Shown here: in pieces, positions 46,177-59,372 of the stretch
Layout of the letters: the number at the start of each line of letters is the position of its first letter
How positions within the stretch are numbered: position 1 is the stretch's first letter
Origin: Anaeromyxobacter sp.
Lineage (GTDB): Bacteria > Myxococcota > Myxococcia > Myxococcales > Anaeromyxobacteraceae
DNA: 64,000 bases
Direction: 5' to 3'
NCBI GenBank assembly: GCA_016718565.1
Contig: JADKCZ010000001.1
Span: 1,488,001 to 1,552,000 of the forward strand
Position numbers and translations under genes: made by a program
Notes under the pieces: model-generated
The model's database searches: none
Told to the model about the DNA's origin: nothing
The model's input: the letters and a program-made list of their open reading frames with translations, nothing else

Positions 46177-47535
46177 CTACGGGCCTCCCTTCCGTGCCCG
46201 CCGGCCCCGGGCCGCCCGCATGATGGCTGGCCCCAGCGCCTCCTCGGCGGCGGCCTGGTTGTGAGGCCGGCACGCACAGCGCACGTTGGCCGGGGACGTG
46301 GGGCCGCCGAGCGCGAACGGGACCAGGTGGTCGAGCTCCACCTGCCACGTCGATCCACAGACGCCGCCCGCGTCGAGCGGGAACTGGCAGCGGTCGCCGT
46401 CGCGGAGGCGCACCTCGCGCTCGATGGCGGTGGGGACGTGGGGGCGGAGGGGAGGCGGGGAGGTGGTCGAGGCTCCGCGAGCCCTGCCCGCAGGGTTCGC
46501 GTCAGGGGAGGCCGGAGATGCGCCGGCCATCGGGCCGGGTCCCGCTGGCGCCCCGTCACCCTCCGGGTCCGAAGGCGCGCCGGGGTGCCGAGCCTCGGGA
46601 GGCGCACGCCGCGCCCGCTTCCCCAGCCCCTTCCGCTGCGCCTGCCGCGCGAGGAGGAGGTCGAGGGCCGCCTCGAGCACCTGCTCCGTCGTCGCGCCGG
46701 GGAGCGCGTGGGAGAGCCCGTCCCGCGTCGCCGCCACCTTGTCGAGGAACCCCTTCGAGACGGTGAGGTGGAGCCGGCGGAGGTCGCCGGTGAGCGGCTC
46801 GACCGCCGGCGTCCGCGGCGCGACCGGCGCGGGTGGAGCCGGGCGCGGTTCGTGCGCACGAACCGCATCGTACTGCGCCGAGCCATTCACCTCCGCCAGT
46901 GCGCCGGCCCCGGGCGCGGAAGCCAGCGGCGTCGCCAGCGCCAAGGGCTGCCCCGTCGTCCCCCGCGAGGCCGCCCCGGCTTGGACCGGGAGCCGCGTCA
47001 CCACCTCGCGAACCGGCGGCGCCGGGACCGGCCGGAGGGCCGCCGACACCTCGCGCGCCTCCCTCGACGAGCAGCCGAAGTACCTGGGGAGCACGTCCGC
47101 CTCGTTCTCCGGCGTGAGCACCCGGGCGAGCTCCCCGACCGCCGACAGGCAGAGGTCGCCGCGCCGGAGCGCCGCCTCCACCGCCGGGTGGCGCGGCAGG
47201 AGCCTGGCGGCCGACAGGCGGAGGAAGGCCGCCCCCTTCGAGAGCCCGAGCTCCCGCGTCAGGAAGGAGAAGAGCGAGGCGTGGCCGAGCCGCTCCCACC
47301 CGCGGCGCCGGTCGAAGTCGGCGAGGGCCAGGAGGAAGTCGGCGGCGGCCGCCCGCTCGCGGGAGAGGAGGCCCCGAAGCTCGTCGCGCCGGACCCGGGC
47401 GTCGCCGAGGGATGCGGGCGGGACGTCCTCGTCGAGGGCGCGGGCGGCCCACGGCGCGGTCGGCTCGTGGGCCACGAGGAGGAGGAGGGGAAGGTGGGAG
47501 CGGGCGGCCGTCGCGAGGAGATCGAGGGCGTTCAT
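46177..47535 (-). CDS. HNH endonuclease domain protein
   Basis: A 452-residue protein. The N-terminal helical region (about 1-170: LLSRERAAAADFLLALADFD, GHASLFSFLTRELGLSKGAAFLRLSAARLL, LARVLTPENEADVL) looks like the DUF222-like partner domain common in this family. A variable Pro/Ala linker follows. The C-terminal HNH nuclease domain has CQFPLDAGGVCGSTWQVELD-HLVPFALGG, then N and a late H in NVRCACRPHN, giving zinc and metal sites. Such genes are multicopy in myxobacteria and actinobacteria. Whether it belongs to a mobile element is unclear; no repeats or integrase flank it. Confidence 0.85.
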   Translation of the reverse strand: MNALDLLATAARSHLPLLLLVAHEPTAPWAARALDEDVPPASLGDARVRRDELRGLLSRERAAAADFLLALADFDRRRGWERLGHASLFSFLTRELGLSKGAAFLRLSAARLLPRHPAVEAALRRGDLCLSAVGELARVLTPENEADVLPRYFGCSSREAREVSAALRPVPAPPVREVVTRLPVQAGAASRGTTGQPLALATPLASAPGAGALAEVNGSAQYDAVRAHEPRPAPPAPVAPRTPAVEPLTGDLRRLHLTVSKGFLDKVAATRDGLSHALPGATTEQVLEAALDLLLARQAQRKGLGKRARRAPPEARHPGAPSDPEGDGAPAGPGPMAGASPASPDANPAGRARGASTTSPPPLRPHVPTAIEREVRLRDGDRCQFPLDAGGVCGSTWQVELDHLVPFALGGPTSPANVRCACRPHNQAAAEEALGPAIMRAARGRRARKGGP

Positions 47536-47840
47536 GACGCCATCGTCTCATGCGATCTCGAGCCCTCCTGGTGCGCTCCAGGGCGCGCGTGGCTGGGCGA
47601 TCGAGCGGCGGGGGCTCGGGACCCCTCAGGTGCTGCGCCGCGGCCTGCTGCCGGGCACGGCGCAGCGCCAGGACTGCGTTTGCGCAGCGGCCGCGCACGA
47701 GGAGCGAGTTCGGCGATGGAGGACGTCTAGTGAAATCGTCCGAGGCGACCCAAGAGGAACGCCAGTGTGTGGAAGTGCTCCCACTCCAAAGGCGCCGTGG
47801 CAAGGTCAGCGCCAGCGACCGCCCAGCCCAGGACTCTTCG
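47536..47840. other. 305-base gap between divergent genes
   Basis: This interval must carry the promoter of the minus-strand HNH gene and the promoter of the plus-strand membrane protein. No convincing -35/-10 pair is visible. An in-frame GTG at 47730 could extend the plus-strand gene by 37 residues, but the added sequence has no homology I recognise. Local GC is lower than the average of the surrounding genes. Confidence 0.4.
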
Positions 47841-48320
47841 ATGGATTCGCGTCCCCCTTCTGACGACACCGAGCTCCTCCACCTGTCCGGCCAGCTCACC
47901 CAGCCGCTGTCCCTCTGGCTGGCCTGGGCGCTGACGGGGGGCATGCTGCTCGCCGGACTGGCGGGCCTGCGCGCGGGCAGGGCCGAAGCGCCGCTGGCCT
48001 GGTCGCTCATCGTCCTTCCGCTCGTCGCGCTCCTCGCGTGGTGGCGCTGGGGAGTTCCGCTCCGCCATGTGGTGGCGACCCGGACCGGGCTCCTCGTCTC
48101 GAGGCCCGGGCGCGAGTGGTTCATCCCGTATCCGCTGGTCGAGTCGGCGAAGGAGAGCCGCGCCTCCAGGCTGCGCACCATCACGGTGACGCTGCGAGCG
48201 CCGGTCGGGCGGCTCCGCCGCTTCGCCTTCATCCCGCCCCGCCGGCTCGTGGGAATCCATGACGCCCATCCGACGGCCGCCGAGCTCGAGCGGCGGCTCG
48301 CGCCGTCACGCAGCGCGTGA
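47841..48320 (+). CDS. Small membrane protein with a PH-like cytosolic part
   Basis: Function not recognised. The 159-residue product has two TM helices (about 24-44 and 52-70). A beta-rich part follows (RHVVATRTGLLVSRPGREWFIPYPLVESAKE, LRTITVTLRAP, FIPPRRLVGIHDAHP) with the strand pattern of bacterial PH-like (DUF304-type) domains. Its codon use is less extreme than neighbouring genes. It is convergent with clpA, with a 108-base gap. Confidence 0.6.
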   Translation: MDSRPPSDDTELLHLSGQLTQPLSLWLAWALTGGMLLAGLAGLRAGRAEAPLAWSLIVLPLVALLAWWRWGVPLRHVVATRTGLLVSRPGREWFIPYPLVESAKESRASRLRTITVTLRAPVGRLRRFAFIPPRRLVGIHDAHPTAAELERRLAPSRSA

Positions 48321-48428
48321 CGCCCCGAAGGCCACGCGCCCCGCGGGGCCGTGATTCGTTCCGGGGCTCCGGCCCACCTCCCCGCTGCGCTCCCAGCCCC
48401 ACCGGGCGGGCCGCGCGGGCGCCCCGAC

Positions 48429-50732
<2,304 letters not shown>

Positions 50733-50734
50733 CG

Positions 50735-51061
50735 CTACTCCGGCTCAAGCGTGCAGAGGAGCGGGTACTCCGCCTCCCTGGCCAGCGTCATCGTCTTCTG
50801 GGCCTTCGACTCGGCGATCTCGTGGGGATAGATACCGGCCACACCGACCCCGTGCATGTGGACGTTCAGCATGATGCGGTGGGCGCCCTCGGGGTCGAGC
50901 TTGAAGACGTTCACCAGCACCCAGTCCACGAACTCCTGGGTGGTGTAGTCGTCGTTGTGCAGCAGGACCTTGTAGAGGGGCGGGCGCGCCACCTTCTTGT
51001 CGGCCTTGGCCTTGGGGAGGACGATCGCCGTGCCGTCCCCGGGGCGGGTGCGCTCAACCAT
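50735..51061 (-). CDS. clpS: ATP-dependent Clp protease adaptor ClpS
   Basis: A 108-residue adaptor that delivers N-degron substrates to ClpA. The core has PPLYKVLLHNDDYTTQEFVDWVL with the substrate-binding NDD motif, then HRIMLNVHMHGVGVAGIYPHEIAE with the second conserved block, and VAREAEYPL-type C-terminus (LAREAEYPLLCTLE). The N-terminal 28 residues are flexible and end in KVARP. The start ATG is at 51061, and the stop is 2 bases before clpA, so the pair is an operon. Confidence 0.96.
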   Translation of the reverse strand: MVERTRPGDGTAIVLPKAKADKKVARPPLYKVLLHNDDYTTQEFVDWVLVNVFKLDPEGAHRIMLNVHMHGVGVAGIYPHEIAESKAQKTMTLAREAEYPLLCTLEPE

Positions 51062-51219
51062 GGATGACCATTCTAAGCGGGCGACCGACGCGGCGCGCGC
51101 CCCGCGACGGCGCGGCGAGAAGCCCAGGAAGGCAGGGTGGTTGGCGCGGTCGGGGTGGGCCGGGACGGCTCGCCCCGGCGGGGCCCGGGGTCCGGGCCCG
51201 GCGCCGGGGCGGCGCCGGG

Positions 51220-51717
51220 CTAGACCTTCTGGTATTTGGAGGCCGGCGCGCCGCAGATGGGGCAGCGCTCGGGCGGCGGGCCGAACTCCACGTCGCCGCA
51301 CACCGGGCAGAGGTAGACGTCCATCTGCGACAGGTCCTTGCCGGCCTTCATGGCCGCCAGCGCCTCCGAGAAGAGCCGGGCGTGCACCTTCTCCGCCGCC
51401 AGGGCGAAGGCCAGCATGTGGCGCCCCTTGTGACCCTCGGTCTCGGCCTGGGTCACCATGGGCGGGTACATCTCGGTGAACTCGTAGGTCTCGCCGGCCA
51501 CGGCGGCCTCCAGGTTCTGCAGCGTGCTGCCCACGCCGCCCATGTTGGTGAAGTGGGCCAGCGCGTGGATGGTCTCGGCCTCGGCCGCGGCCTTGAAGAG
51601 GCGGGCGATCTGGGGGAGGCCCTCCTTCTCGGCCTGGCGAGCGAAGGCGGTGTACTTGCGGTTGGCCTGGCTCTCGCCGGCGAAGGCGACGGTCAGGTTC
51701 TCGGTGGTGGTCGGCAT
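51220..51717 (-). CDS. Rubrerythrin
   Basis: A 165-residue di-iron peroxidase that detoxifies hydrogen peroxide in anaerobes and microaerobes. It has an N-terminal ferritin-like four-helix domain with Glu ligands (FAGESQANRKY, AEAETIHALAHF, GETYEFTEMYPPM, AAEKVHARLF). The C-terminal rubredoxin-type iron site is CPVCG...CPICG. The protein is the short form with the rubredoxin domain last. It fits the anaerobic style of the suspected host. It is monocistronic on the minus strand. Confidence 0.95.
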   Translation of the reverse strand: MPTTTENLTVAFAGESQANRKYTAFARQAEKEGLPQIARLFKAAAEAETIHALAHFTNMGGVGSTLQNLEAAVAGETYEFTEMYPPMVTQAETEGHKGRHMLAFALAAEKVHARLFSEALAAMKAGKDLSQMDVYLCPVCGDVEFGPPPERCPICGAPASKYQKV

Positions 51718-51794
51718 GGTGGGCCCCTCCTGCGTGGTGAGGGGCCATGCTACCGCCGCCTCCGCCCGGGCGGGGGCTGCTTCGAGGGCCGGGG

Positions 51795-52211
51795 TCAGCG
51801 GGCCGCGGCGGCCGCCGGCACGTCCAGCAGGAGCCAGACGTAGGCCGGGAAGCCGGCCGGGTCGCGGCCGGGCAGGAACGGGCAGCCGCGCACCGCCTGC
51901 TCCAGCGCCGCCGAGAGCCGGCCGGAGGCCTCGGGCACGGGCGAGACGTCCTCCACGCTGGCCACCGCGCCGTCCACGTCCACCGCGATCTTGGCGGTGA
52001 GGGTGCGGCGCCCCTTCAGGCCGGCCGGCACCACCAGCGAGCCGGCCACGCAGCCCGGCCTGGCCTCGCGCGGCTTGACCCAGCCCGAGGTGGCGAAGAC
52101 CGGCCGGCGGGCGGCCGGCGCGGCGGGCGCCGGCGCGTCCTCGGGGCCCGGGCCGCCGGCGCAGGCCAGCAGGAGCAGCGGCAGGGCGGCCAGCGGCGAG
52201 GGGAGGCGCAT
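51795..52211 (-). CDS. Lipoprotein with TonB C-terminal-like domain
   Basis: A 138-residue lipoprotein. The signal peptide ends at the lipobox LLLAC (Cys17). A Pro/Ala linker leads to a small domain with AGLKGRRTLTAKIAVDVDGAVASVEDVSP, then LSAALEQAVRGCPFLPGRDPAGFPAYVWLLLDV. This is the beta-beta-alpha-beta pattern of TonB-like C-terminal domains, with two Cys that may pair. It lies 7 bases after uvrA and may be co-transcribed. Its role is unknown. Confidence 0.7.
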   Translation of the reverse strand: MRLPSPLAALPLLLLACAGGPGPEDAPAPAAPAARRPVFATSGWVKPREARPGCVAGSLVVPAGLKGRRTLTAKIAVDVDGAVASVEDVSPVPEASGRLSAALEQAVRGCPFLPGRDPAGFPAYVWLLLDVPAAAAAR

Positions 52212-52218
52212 GGGTCCC

Positions 52219-55128
<2,910 letters not shown>

Positions 55129-55231
55129 GGAGGGTGCTTCTTAACGCAGGGGCCCGGCGCGGGCCACCGCCCCGGGGGCGGCACCTGGCCGCTACCGCGC
55201 CCCGGTGGAAGGTGGTACCACCACCTCCCAC

Positions 55232-56170
55232 ATGGCGAACCTCGCTCCGCCGCCGGGGCTCCCCGGCCGGGTCCGGGCGCGCGCCCTGCTCTTCGGAGCC
55301 GGCGTCCTCTTCGGACTGTCGGCCGTGCTGGCCAAGGTGGCCTCCGCGGCCGGCGCCATGAGCGGCGGGCAGGTCACCCTGGTGCGCTTCCTGGTGGGGC
55401 TGCTGGCGGTGGGCACGCTCTTCGTGGTCCGGCCGGGCACCTACCGGCCCGTCCGCTACGGCCTGCTGGTCTCTCGCGGCCTGTTCGGCGGCGTGGCGGC
55501 GCTGCTCTACTTCCTCTCCATCGCCCGCATCCCGGCCGGCGAGGCCACCCTCCTCAACAACACCTTCCCCATCTGGGCGGTGATCATCTCCTTCTTCCTG
55601 CTGGGCGAGCGCCCCACCGTGCACCTGGCGGTGGCGCTGCTGGTCGCCTCGGCCGGGGTCTTCCTGGTGCTGGGTGGCGGCGAGCTCACCTTCGCGCTGG
55701 GCACCGGGGAGGTGCTGGGCATCGTCTCGGCCATCTTCGGCGGGGCGGCGGTCACCTCCATCCGCGCGCTGCGGGCCACCGACAACGCCCCCACCATCTT
55801 CCTGGCCATGGCGCTGGGCGGGGCGCTGGTCTCCATCCCGTTCGGCTTCGCCCCCTGGCCGCGCGAGGCCACCCCCTGGCTGGCCGCCGGCGGGGTGGGG
55901 CTGGTGGCCTTCCTGGCCCAGCTCCTCATGACCGAGGCCTACGGCGCGCTGGCGGTGCCGGAGGCGGCGCTGTGGCAGCAGCTCACCCCCATCGCCTCCT
56001 TCGCCATCGGGCTCACCATCGGCGAGCGGCTCAGCGGCATGGCGGCGCTGGGCGTGCTGCTGGGCATCGCCGGGGTGGTGTACGGCTCCCTGTTCGGCCA
56101 CCGCCCGGTGCCCGGGACCGACCCGGCGCTGGTGGAGGCGGCGGCCGGGCTGCCGAGCGAGGAGTCGTGA
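55232..56170 (+). CDS. DMT superfamily (EamA) transporter, first of two
   Basis: A 312-residue inner-membrane protein with ten TM helices in two EamA repeats. Typical features are LFGLSAVLAKVASAAGAMSGGQVTLVRFLVG at the start, RIPAGEATLLNNTFPIWAVI, and in the second half MTEAYGALAVPEAALWQQLTPIASF. The substrate (amino-acid or metabolite export) is unknown. ATG 55232 is preferred; an upstream GTG at 55205 adds nine residues. It is a clear paralogue of the transporter at 56276, sharing IPAGEA and ERPTVHL. Confidence 0.88.
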   Translation: MANLAPPPGLPGRVRARALLFGAGVLFGLSAVLAKVASAAGAMSGGQVTLVRFLVGLLAVGTLFVVRPGTYRPVRYGLLVSRGLFGGVAALLYFLSIARIPAGEATLLNNTFPIWAVIISFFLLGERPTVHLAVALLVASAGVFLVLGGGELTFALGTGEVLGIVSAIFGGAAVTSIRALRATDNAPTIFLAMALGGALVSIPFGFAPWPREATPWLAAGGVGLVAFLAQLLMTEAYGALAVPEAALWQQLTPIASFAIGLTIGERLSGMAALGVLLGIAGVVYGSLFGHRPVPGTDPALVEAAAGLPSEES

Positions 56171-56205
56171 CGATGGTCCCGCCGGCCCCGACCTCGACCA
56201 GGGTT

Positions 56206-56258
56206 GAGTCCCCCTCTCCCCTCCGGGAGAGGGCCGGGGTGAGGGGCCCGCCTCGACC
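56206..56258 (+). repeat. REP-like palindromic repeat between transporter genes
   Basis: CCCTCTCCC (56212-56220) and GGGAGAGGG (56225-56233) form a 9-bp stem with a CTCC loop, flanked by GAGTCCC and CCGGGGTGAGGGG. The same order occurs reversed inside hrpB (43602-43643) and in part at 15526-15558. It lies between two genes of the same strand. Confidence 0.8.
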
Positions 56259-56275
56259 ACGGCCTGGAGCCCCCG

Positions 56276-57160
56276 GTGACCGCCACCGGCCCGGCCCGGA
56301 CCCGCGCCCGGCTGCTGGTCCTCGGGACCGCGCTCTCCTTCGGCCTGATGGCGGTGCTGGCGCGCCGGCTGGCCGCCTCCGGTGCCTTCACCGCCGGGCA
56401 GCTCTCGGTCATCCGCTTCGGGGCCGGCGCCGTCTTCTCGCTGGCGGCCTTCCGGCTCGGCCTGGCCCGCTACGCGCCGGTCAACCGCCGGCTGCTCTGG
56501 TCGCGCGGCCTCTCCGGCGGGGTGGTGGTGGTGCTCTACTTCCTGGCGCTGGCGCGCATCCCCGCCGGCGAGGCCGGGCTGTTCTACAACCTGTTCCCGG
56601 TCATCGCCACCGCGCTGGCGGTGCCGGCCTTCGGCGAGCGCCCCACCGTGCACCTCCTGCTGGGGCTCCTGGTGGCCACGGCCGGCGTGGCGCTGGTGCT
56701 GGGCGGCGGCACGCTCTCGCTCGGGGTGGGGGCGGGCGAGCTGTTCGCCATCGGCGCCGCCGTCTTCGCCGCCGTGTCGGCCGTGACCATCCGCGCCATG
56801 CGGGCCACCGACAACGCCGCCACCATCTTCTTCTACTTCTGCCTGGGCGGGATGCCGGTGGCGCTGCCGTTCGCGCTGGACCCCTGGACCCTGGCCCCCG
56901 GCGCCTGGGCGGTGGCGCTGCTCATGGCGCTGGCGGCCTACGCGGCCCAGGTGATGATGGCCGAGGCCTACGGGGCGCTCACCGTGTCGGAGGCCGCGGT
57001 CTGGCTGCAGCTCACGCCCATCGCCCAGGTGCTGCTGGCGGTGCCGCTGCTCGGCGAGGTGCTGCCGGCGGCCTCGCTGGTGGGCGTGGTGGTGGGCGTG
57101 GCGGGGGTGGCCTACGGGTCGGTGATGGGCAGCCGGCGGGTGGGGGCGCCGGAGGGGTAG
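56276..57160 (+). CDS. DMT superfamily (EamA) transporter, second of two
   Basis: A 294-residue ten-TM EamA transporter. It starts with GTG 56276, which follows CCTGGAGCCCCCG (GGAG). It shares with the upstream paralogue the order LSFGLMAVLARRLAASGA, ARIPAGEAGLFYNLFPV, ERPTVHLLLGLLV, MRATDNAATIFFY and MAEAYGALTVSEAAVWLQLTPI. The two proteins probably arose by tandem duplication and could act separately or as a pair. About 105 bases containing the palindromic repeat separate them. Confidence 0.88.
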   Translation: MTATGPARTRARLLVLGTALSFGLMAVLARRLAASGAFTAGQLSVIRFGAGAVFSLAAFRLGLARYAPVNRRLLWSRGLSGGVVVVLYFLALARIPAGEAGLFYNLFPVIATALAVPAFGERPTVHLLLGLLVATAGVALVLGGGTLSLGVGAGELFAIGAAVFAAVSAVTIRAMRATDNAATIFFYFCLGGMPVALPFALDPWTLAPGAWAVALLMALAAYAAQVMMAEAYGALTVSEAAVWLQLTPIAQVLLAVPLLGEVLPAASLVGVVVGVAGVAYGSVMGSRRVGAPEG

Positions 57161-57297
57161 CCGCCGCCGCTCCGCCCCCCGCACGGGGGCACCCGGCGCC
57201 ACGCCCTGCGGGCGGCAGGCCACCGGGCTAGAGTCCGGGCCTCACCTCGCTCAAGGCGCGTCACCACCACGCGCACGTCGCCACCGAAGGAGCCCGC

Positions 57298-57849
57298 ATG
57301 CGCCTCCTCACCGTCGCCGCCCTCGTCCTCGCCCTCGCCACCCCGGCCCTCGCCAAGGAGGTGGCCGGCGTGGCCGTCCCCGACACCGCCGCGCTCGGCG
57401 GCAAGGCCCTGGTGCTGAACGGCGCCGGGCTGCGCTCCAAGCTGTTCATCAAGGTCTACGTGGGCGCCCTCTACCTGGAGCAGAAGGCCGGCGAGGTGGG
57501 CGCCATCGTCTCGGCCGACGCGCCCTGGCTGGTCACCATGACCTTCAAGCGCGGCGTCGAGAAGGAGAAGATCGTCGGCGCCTTCAAGGAGGGGTTCGAG
57601 AAGAACTCGGCGGCCGACCTGGCGACCCTCCTGCCAGGCCTCGCCACGGTGGAGGCGGGGATCAAGGACTTCAAGGAAGGTGAGCTCTTCAGCATCTCCT
57701 ACCAGCCCGGCGTCGGCTCCACGCTGACGCCCCCGGGCGGCGCCCCCATCGTGGTGGCCGGCAAGAAGTTCGGCGACGCGCTGCTGCGCAACTGGCTCGG
57801 CGACAAGCCGGCCGACGGCGACCTGAAGCAGGGGATGCTGGGGAAGTAG
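57298..57849 (+). CDS. Exported chalcone-isomerase-like protein
   Basis: A 183-residue protein with a signal peptide (residues 1-19, cleavage after ATPALA). It has the bacterial chalcone-isomerase-like fold pattern: LVLNGAGLRSKLFIKVYVGALYLEQKAGE, WLVTMTFKRGVEKEKIVGAFKEGFEKN, and KFGDALLRNWLGDKPADGDLKQGMLG. Members of this family bind fatty acids or act in unknown roles; flavonoid chemistry is not expected. The ATG follows CACCGAAGGAGCCCGC. cutA follows after 34 bases on the same strand. Confidence 0.88.
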   Translation: MRLLTVAALVLALATPALAKEVAGVAVPDTAALGGKALVLNGAGLRSKLFIKVYVGALYLEQKAGEVGAIVSADAPWLVTMTFKRGVEKEKIVGAFKEGFEKNSAADLATLLPGLATVEAGIKDFKEGELFSISYQPGVGSTLTPPGGAPIVVAGKKFGDALLRNWLGDKPADGDLKQGMLGK

Positions 57850-57883
57850 CGGCGCACCGCGAGGCGCCGCGGAGCGTGACGCC

Positions 57884-58216
57884 GTGAGCACGGAGGTGCT
57901 GGTGGTGCTGGTGACGGCGCCCACCGCGGAGGTGGCGGCCGGGCTGGCGCGCGCCCTGGTGGAGGCGCGCCTGGCCGCCTGCGGCACCGTGGTGACCGGC
58001 CTGCGCTCCATCTACCGCTGGGAAGGCCGGGTGCACGACGAGCCGGAGGCGCTGCTGGTCCTCAAGACCACCCGCGACCGGTTCGAGGCGCTGCGCGACG
58101 AGGTGCTGCGGCTGCACCCGTACGACGTGCCGGAGGTGCTGGCGCTGCCGGTGGAGGCGGGGGCGGCGCGGTACCTGGCCTGGGTGGCGGGCGAGACGCG
58201 GGGGGAGGGGCCCTGA
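57884..58216 (+). CDS. cutA: Divalent-cation tolerance protein CutA
   Basis: A 110-residue trimeric PII-like protein linked to copper and divalent-cation tolerance. The family motifs are VLVTAPTAEVAAGLARALVEARLAACGTVV, SIYRWEGRVHDEPEALLVLKTT and LHPYDVPEVLALPV. The start is GTG 57884 after GTGACGCC. The gene ends 86 bases before the cytochrome operon, in a gap that holds a direct repeat likely bound by that operon's response regulator. Confidence 0.94.
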   Translation: MSTEVLVVLVTAPTAEVAAGLARALVEARLAACGTVVTGLRSIYRWEGRVHDEPEALLVLKTTRDRFEALRDEVLRLHPYDVPEVLALPVEAGAARYLAWVAGETRGEGP

Positions 58217-58230
58217 CGGGCCGCGCCGCG

Positions 58231-58263
58231 TTCATGCTGGCGTCATGTGCCGCGCCGTAGCCT
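58231..58263 (+). promoter_or_regulatory. OmpR-type direct-repeat operator and -10 for the cytochrome operon
   Basis: Two copies of TCATG (58232-58236 and 58243-58247) lie 11 bases apart, within TTCATG-N5-GTCATG. A -10-like TAGCCT (58258-58263) follows 10 bases after the second copy. This spacing is known for promoters activated by QseB/CopR/PmrA-class regulators, whose sites replace the -35 box. An OmpR-family regulator and its kinase are encoded in the operon, so direct autoregulation is likely. Binding itself is inference. Confidence 0.55.
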
Positions 58264-58302
58264 GCGGGCGAGCTGGTCGAAGCTCACCTCGGAGGCAGGC
58301 AC

Positions 58303-59358
58303 ATGCGCACCGTGAAGGTCTGGGATGTCGTGGTCCGGCTGTTCCACTGGGGGCTCGCGCTGGCGGTCCTCGGGTCGTTCCTCACGTCCGACGAGGACGC
58401 CCTGGTGCCGGTGCACGTCAGGCTCGGCCTCGCCGTGGTCGCGCTGGTGGTGGCCCGCTTGGCCTGGGGCGTGGTCGGCCCGGGTCCGGCCCGCTTCTCC
58501 TCCTTCGTGCGCGGGCCGCGCCAGGTGCTGGCCTACGCGCGGGAGCTGGTGCGCGGGCGGCCGCCGCTCCACCTGACCCACAACCCGTTGGGGGGCGCCA
58601 TGGTGGTGGCCCTCCTGGTCGTGCTGCTGGGCCTGGCCGCCACCGGCGCCGTCGCCTATGCCGGGCCCGAGTTCAGGGGGCCGCTCAGCGGGCTCCTGTC
58701 GCTGCGGGTCGCCAAGGGGGTGAAGGAGGTCCACGAGGCGCTCTCCGGCGCCCTGCTGGCGCTGGTGGCCGTGCACGTGGCCGGCGTGCTCTTCTCCTCC
58801 GTGGTGGAGCGGCAGAACCTGATCCTGGGCATGGTCACTGGCCGCAAGCGCGCCCCGGACGACGGGGACCCGCTCCCGCCGACCGGCCTCGGGACCGGGA
58901 CCGGGCTCCTCCGGGCGGGGGGCGCCGCCGCCGCGCTCGCCCTGGGCGCCGCGGCGGCCCTGGGGCTGGCCTCCCTGCTCGGCCTGCCGCTCCGGGCCCG
59001 GGCCGAGAGCCCGCTGGCCGCCGACCTGCTCCGCGAGTACGAGGCGGCCGCCCGCGCGGCGCGGCCCGCCTTCGCCGGCTTCTCGCCGGCCGAGGGGCGC
59101 CGCCTCTACGCCGGCGAGCACCTGCAGGACGGCCAGCGGGTCTCCTGCGCCACCTGCCACACCGACGATCCGCGCCGCACCGGGCGCACCCCCATCGGCA
59201 AGGTGGTGGAGCCGCTGGCGCCGTCGGCCAACCCGGCCCGGCTGAGCGACCGGGGCGACGTCGAGAAGTGGTTCAAGCGGAACTGCAAGCAGGTGCTGGG
59301 CCGCGAGTGCTCCCCCGAGGAGAAGGGGCACTTCATCACCTACCTCCTCGCCCCGTGA
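58303..59358 (+). CDS. Cytochrome b561 fused to SHP-like (DUF1924) c-type cytochrome
   Basis: A 351-residue fusion. Residues 1-185 are a four-helix cytochrome b561 domain with candidate haem His15, His38, His144 and His158. A TM segment (about 203-230) links to a c-type domain with CATCH (282-286). The C-terminal part WFKRNC...C...GHFITYL matches DUF1924, the sphaeroides haem protein family, with Asn327 as possible distal ligand and Cys328/Cys336 a possible disulfide. Elsewhere these are separate genes next to a dihaem cytochrome. Here they form one protein that could pass quinol electrons straight to the SHP site. The ATG follows TCGGAGGCAGGCAC. Confidence 0.88.
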   Translation: MRTVKVWDVVVRLFHWGLALAVLGSFLTSDEDALVPVHVRLGLAVVALVVARLAWGVVGPGPARFSSFVRGPRQVLAYARELVRGRPPLHLTHNPLGGAMVVALLVVLLGLAATGAVAYAGPEFRGPLSGLLSLRVAKGVKEVHEALSGALLALVAVHVAGVLFSSVVERQNLILGMVTGRKRAPDDGDPLPPTGLGTGTGLLRAGGAAAALALGAAAALGLASLLGLPLRARAESPLAADLLREYEAAARAARPAFAGFSPAEGRRLYAGEHLQDGQRVSCATCHTDDPRRTGRTPIGKVVEPLAPSANPARLSDRGDVEKWFKRNCKQVLGRECSPEEKGHFITYLLAP

Positions 59359-59372
59359 AGGAGCCACCAGCC

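Noticed and set aside
46177..47535. HNH endonuclease as a mark of a homing or phage element.
   Set aside because: No integrase, direct repeats, attachment site or phage genes flank it, and the DUF222-like N-terminus is typical of stand-alone chromosomal copies.
55211..55222. Perfect 12-base palindrome GGTGGTACCACC just before the first EamA transporter.
   Set aside because: It is too short and isolated to call an operator, and similar words are expected in such GC-rich DNA.
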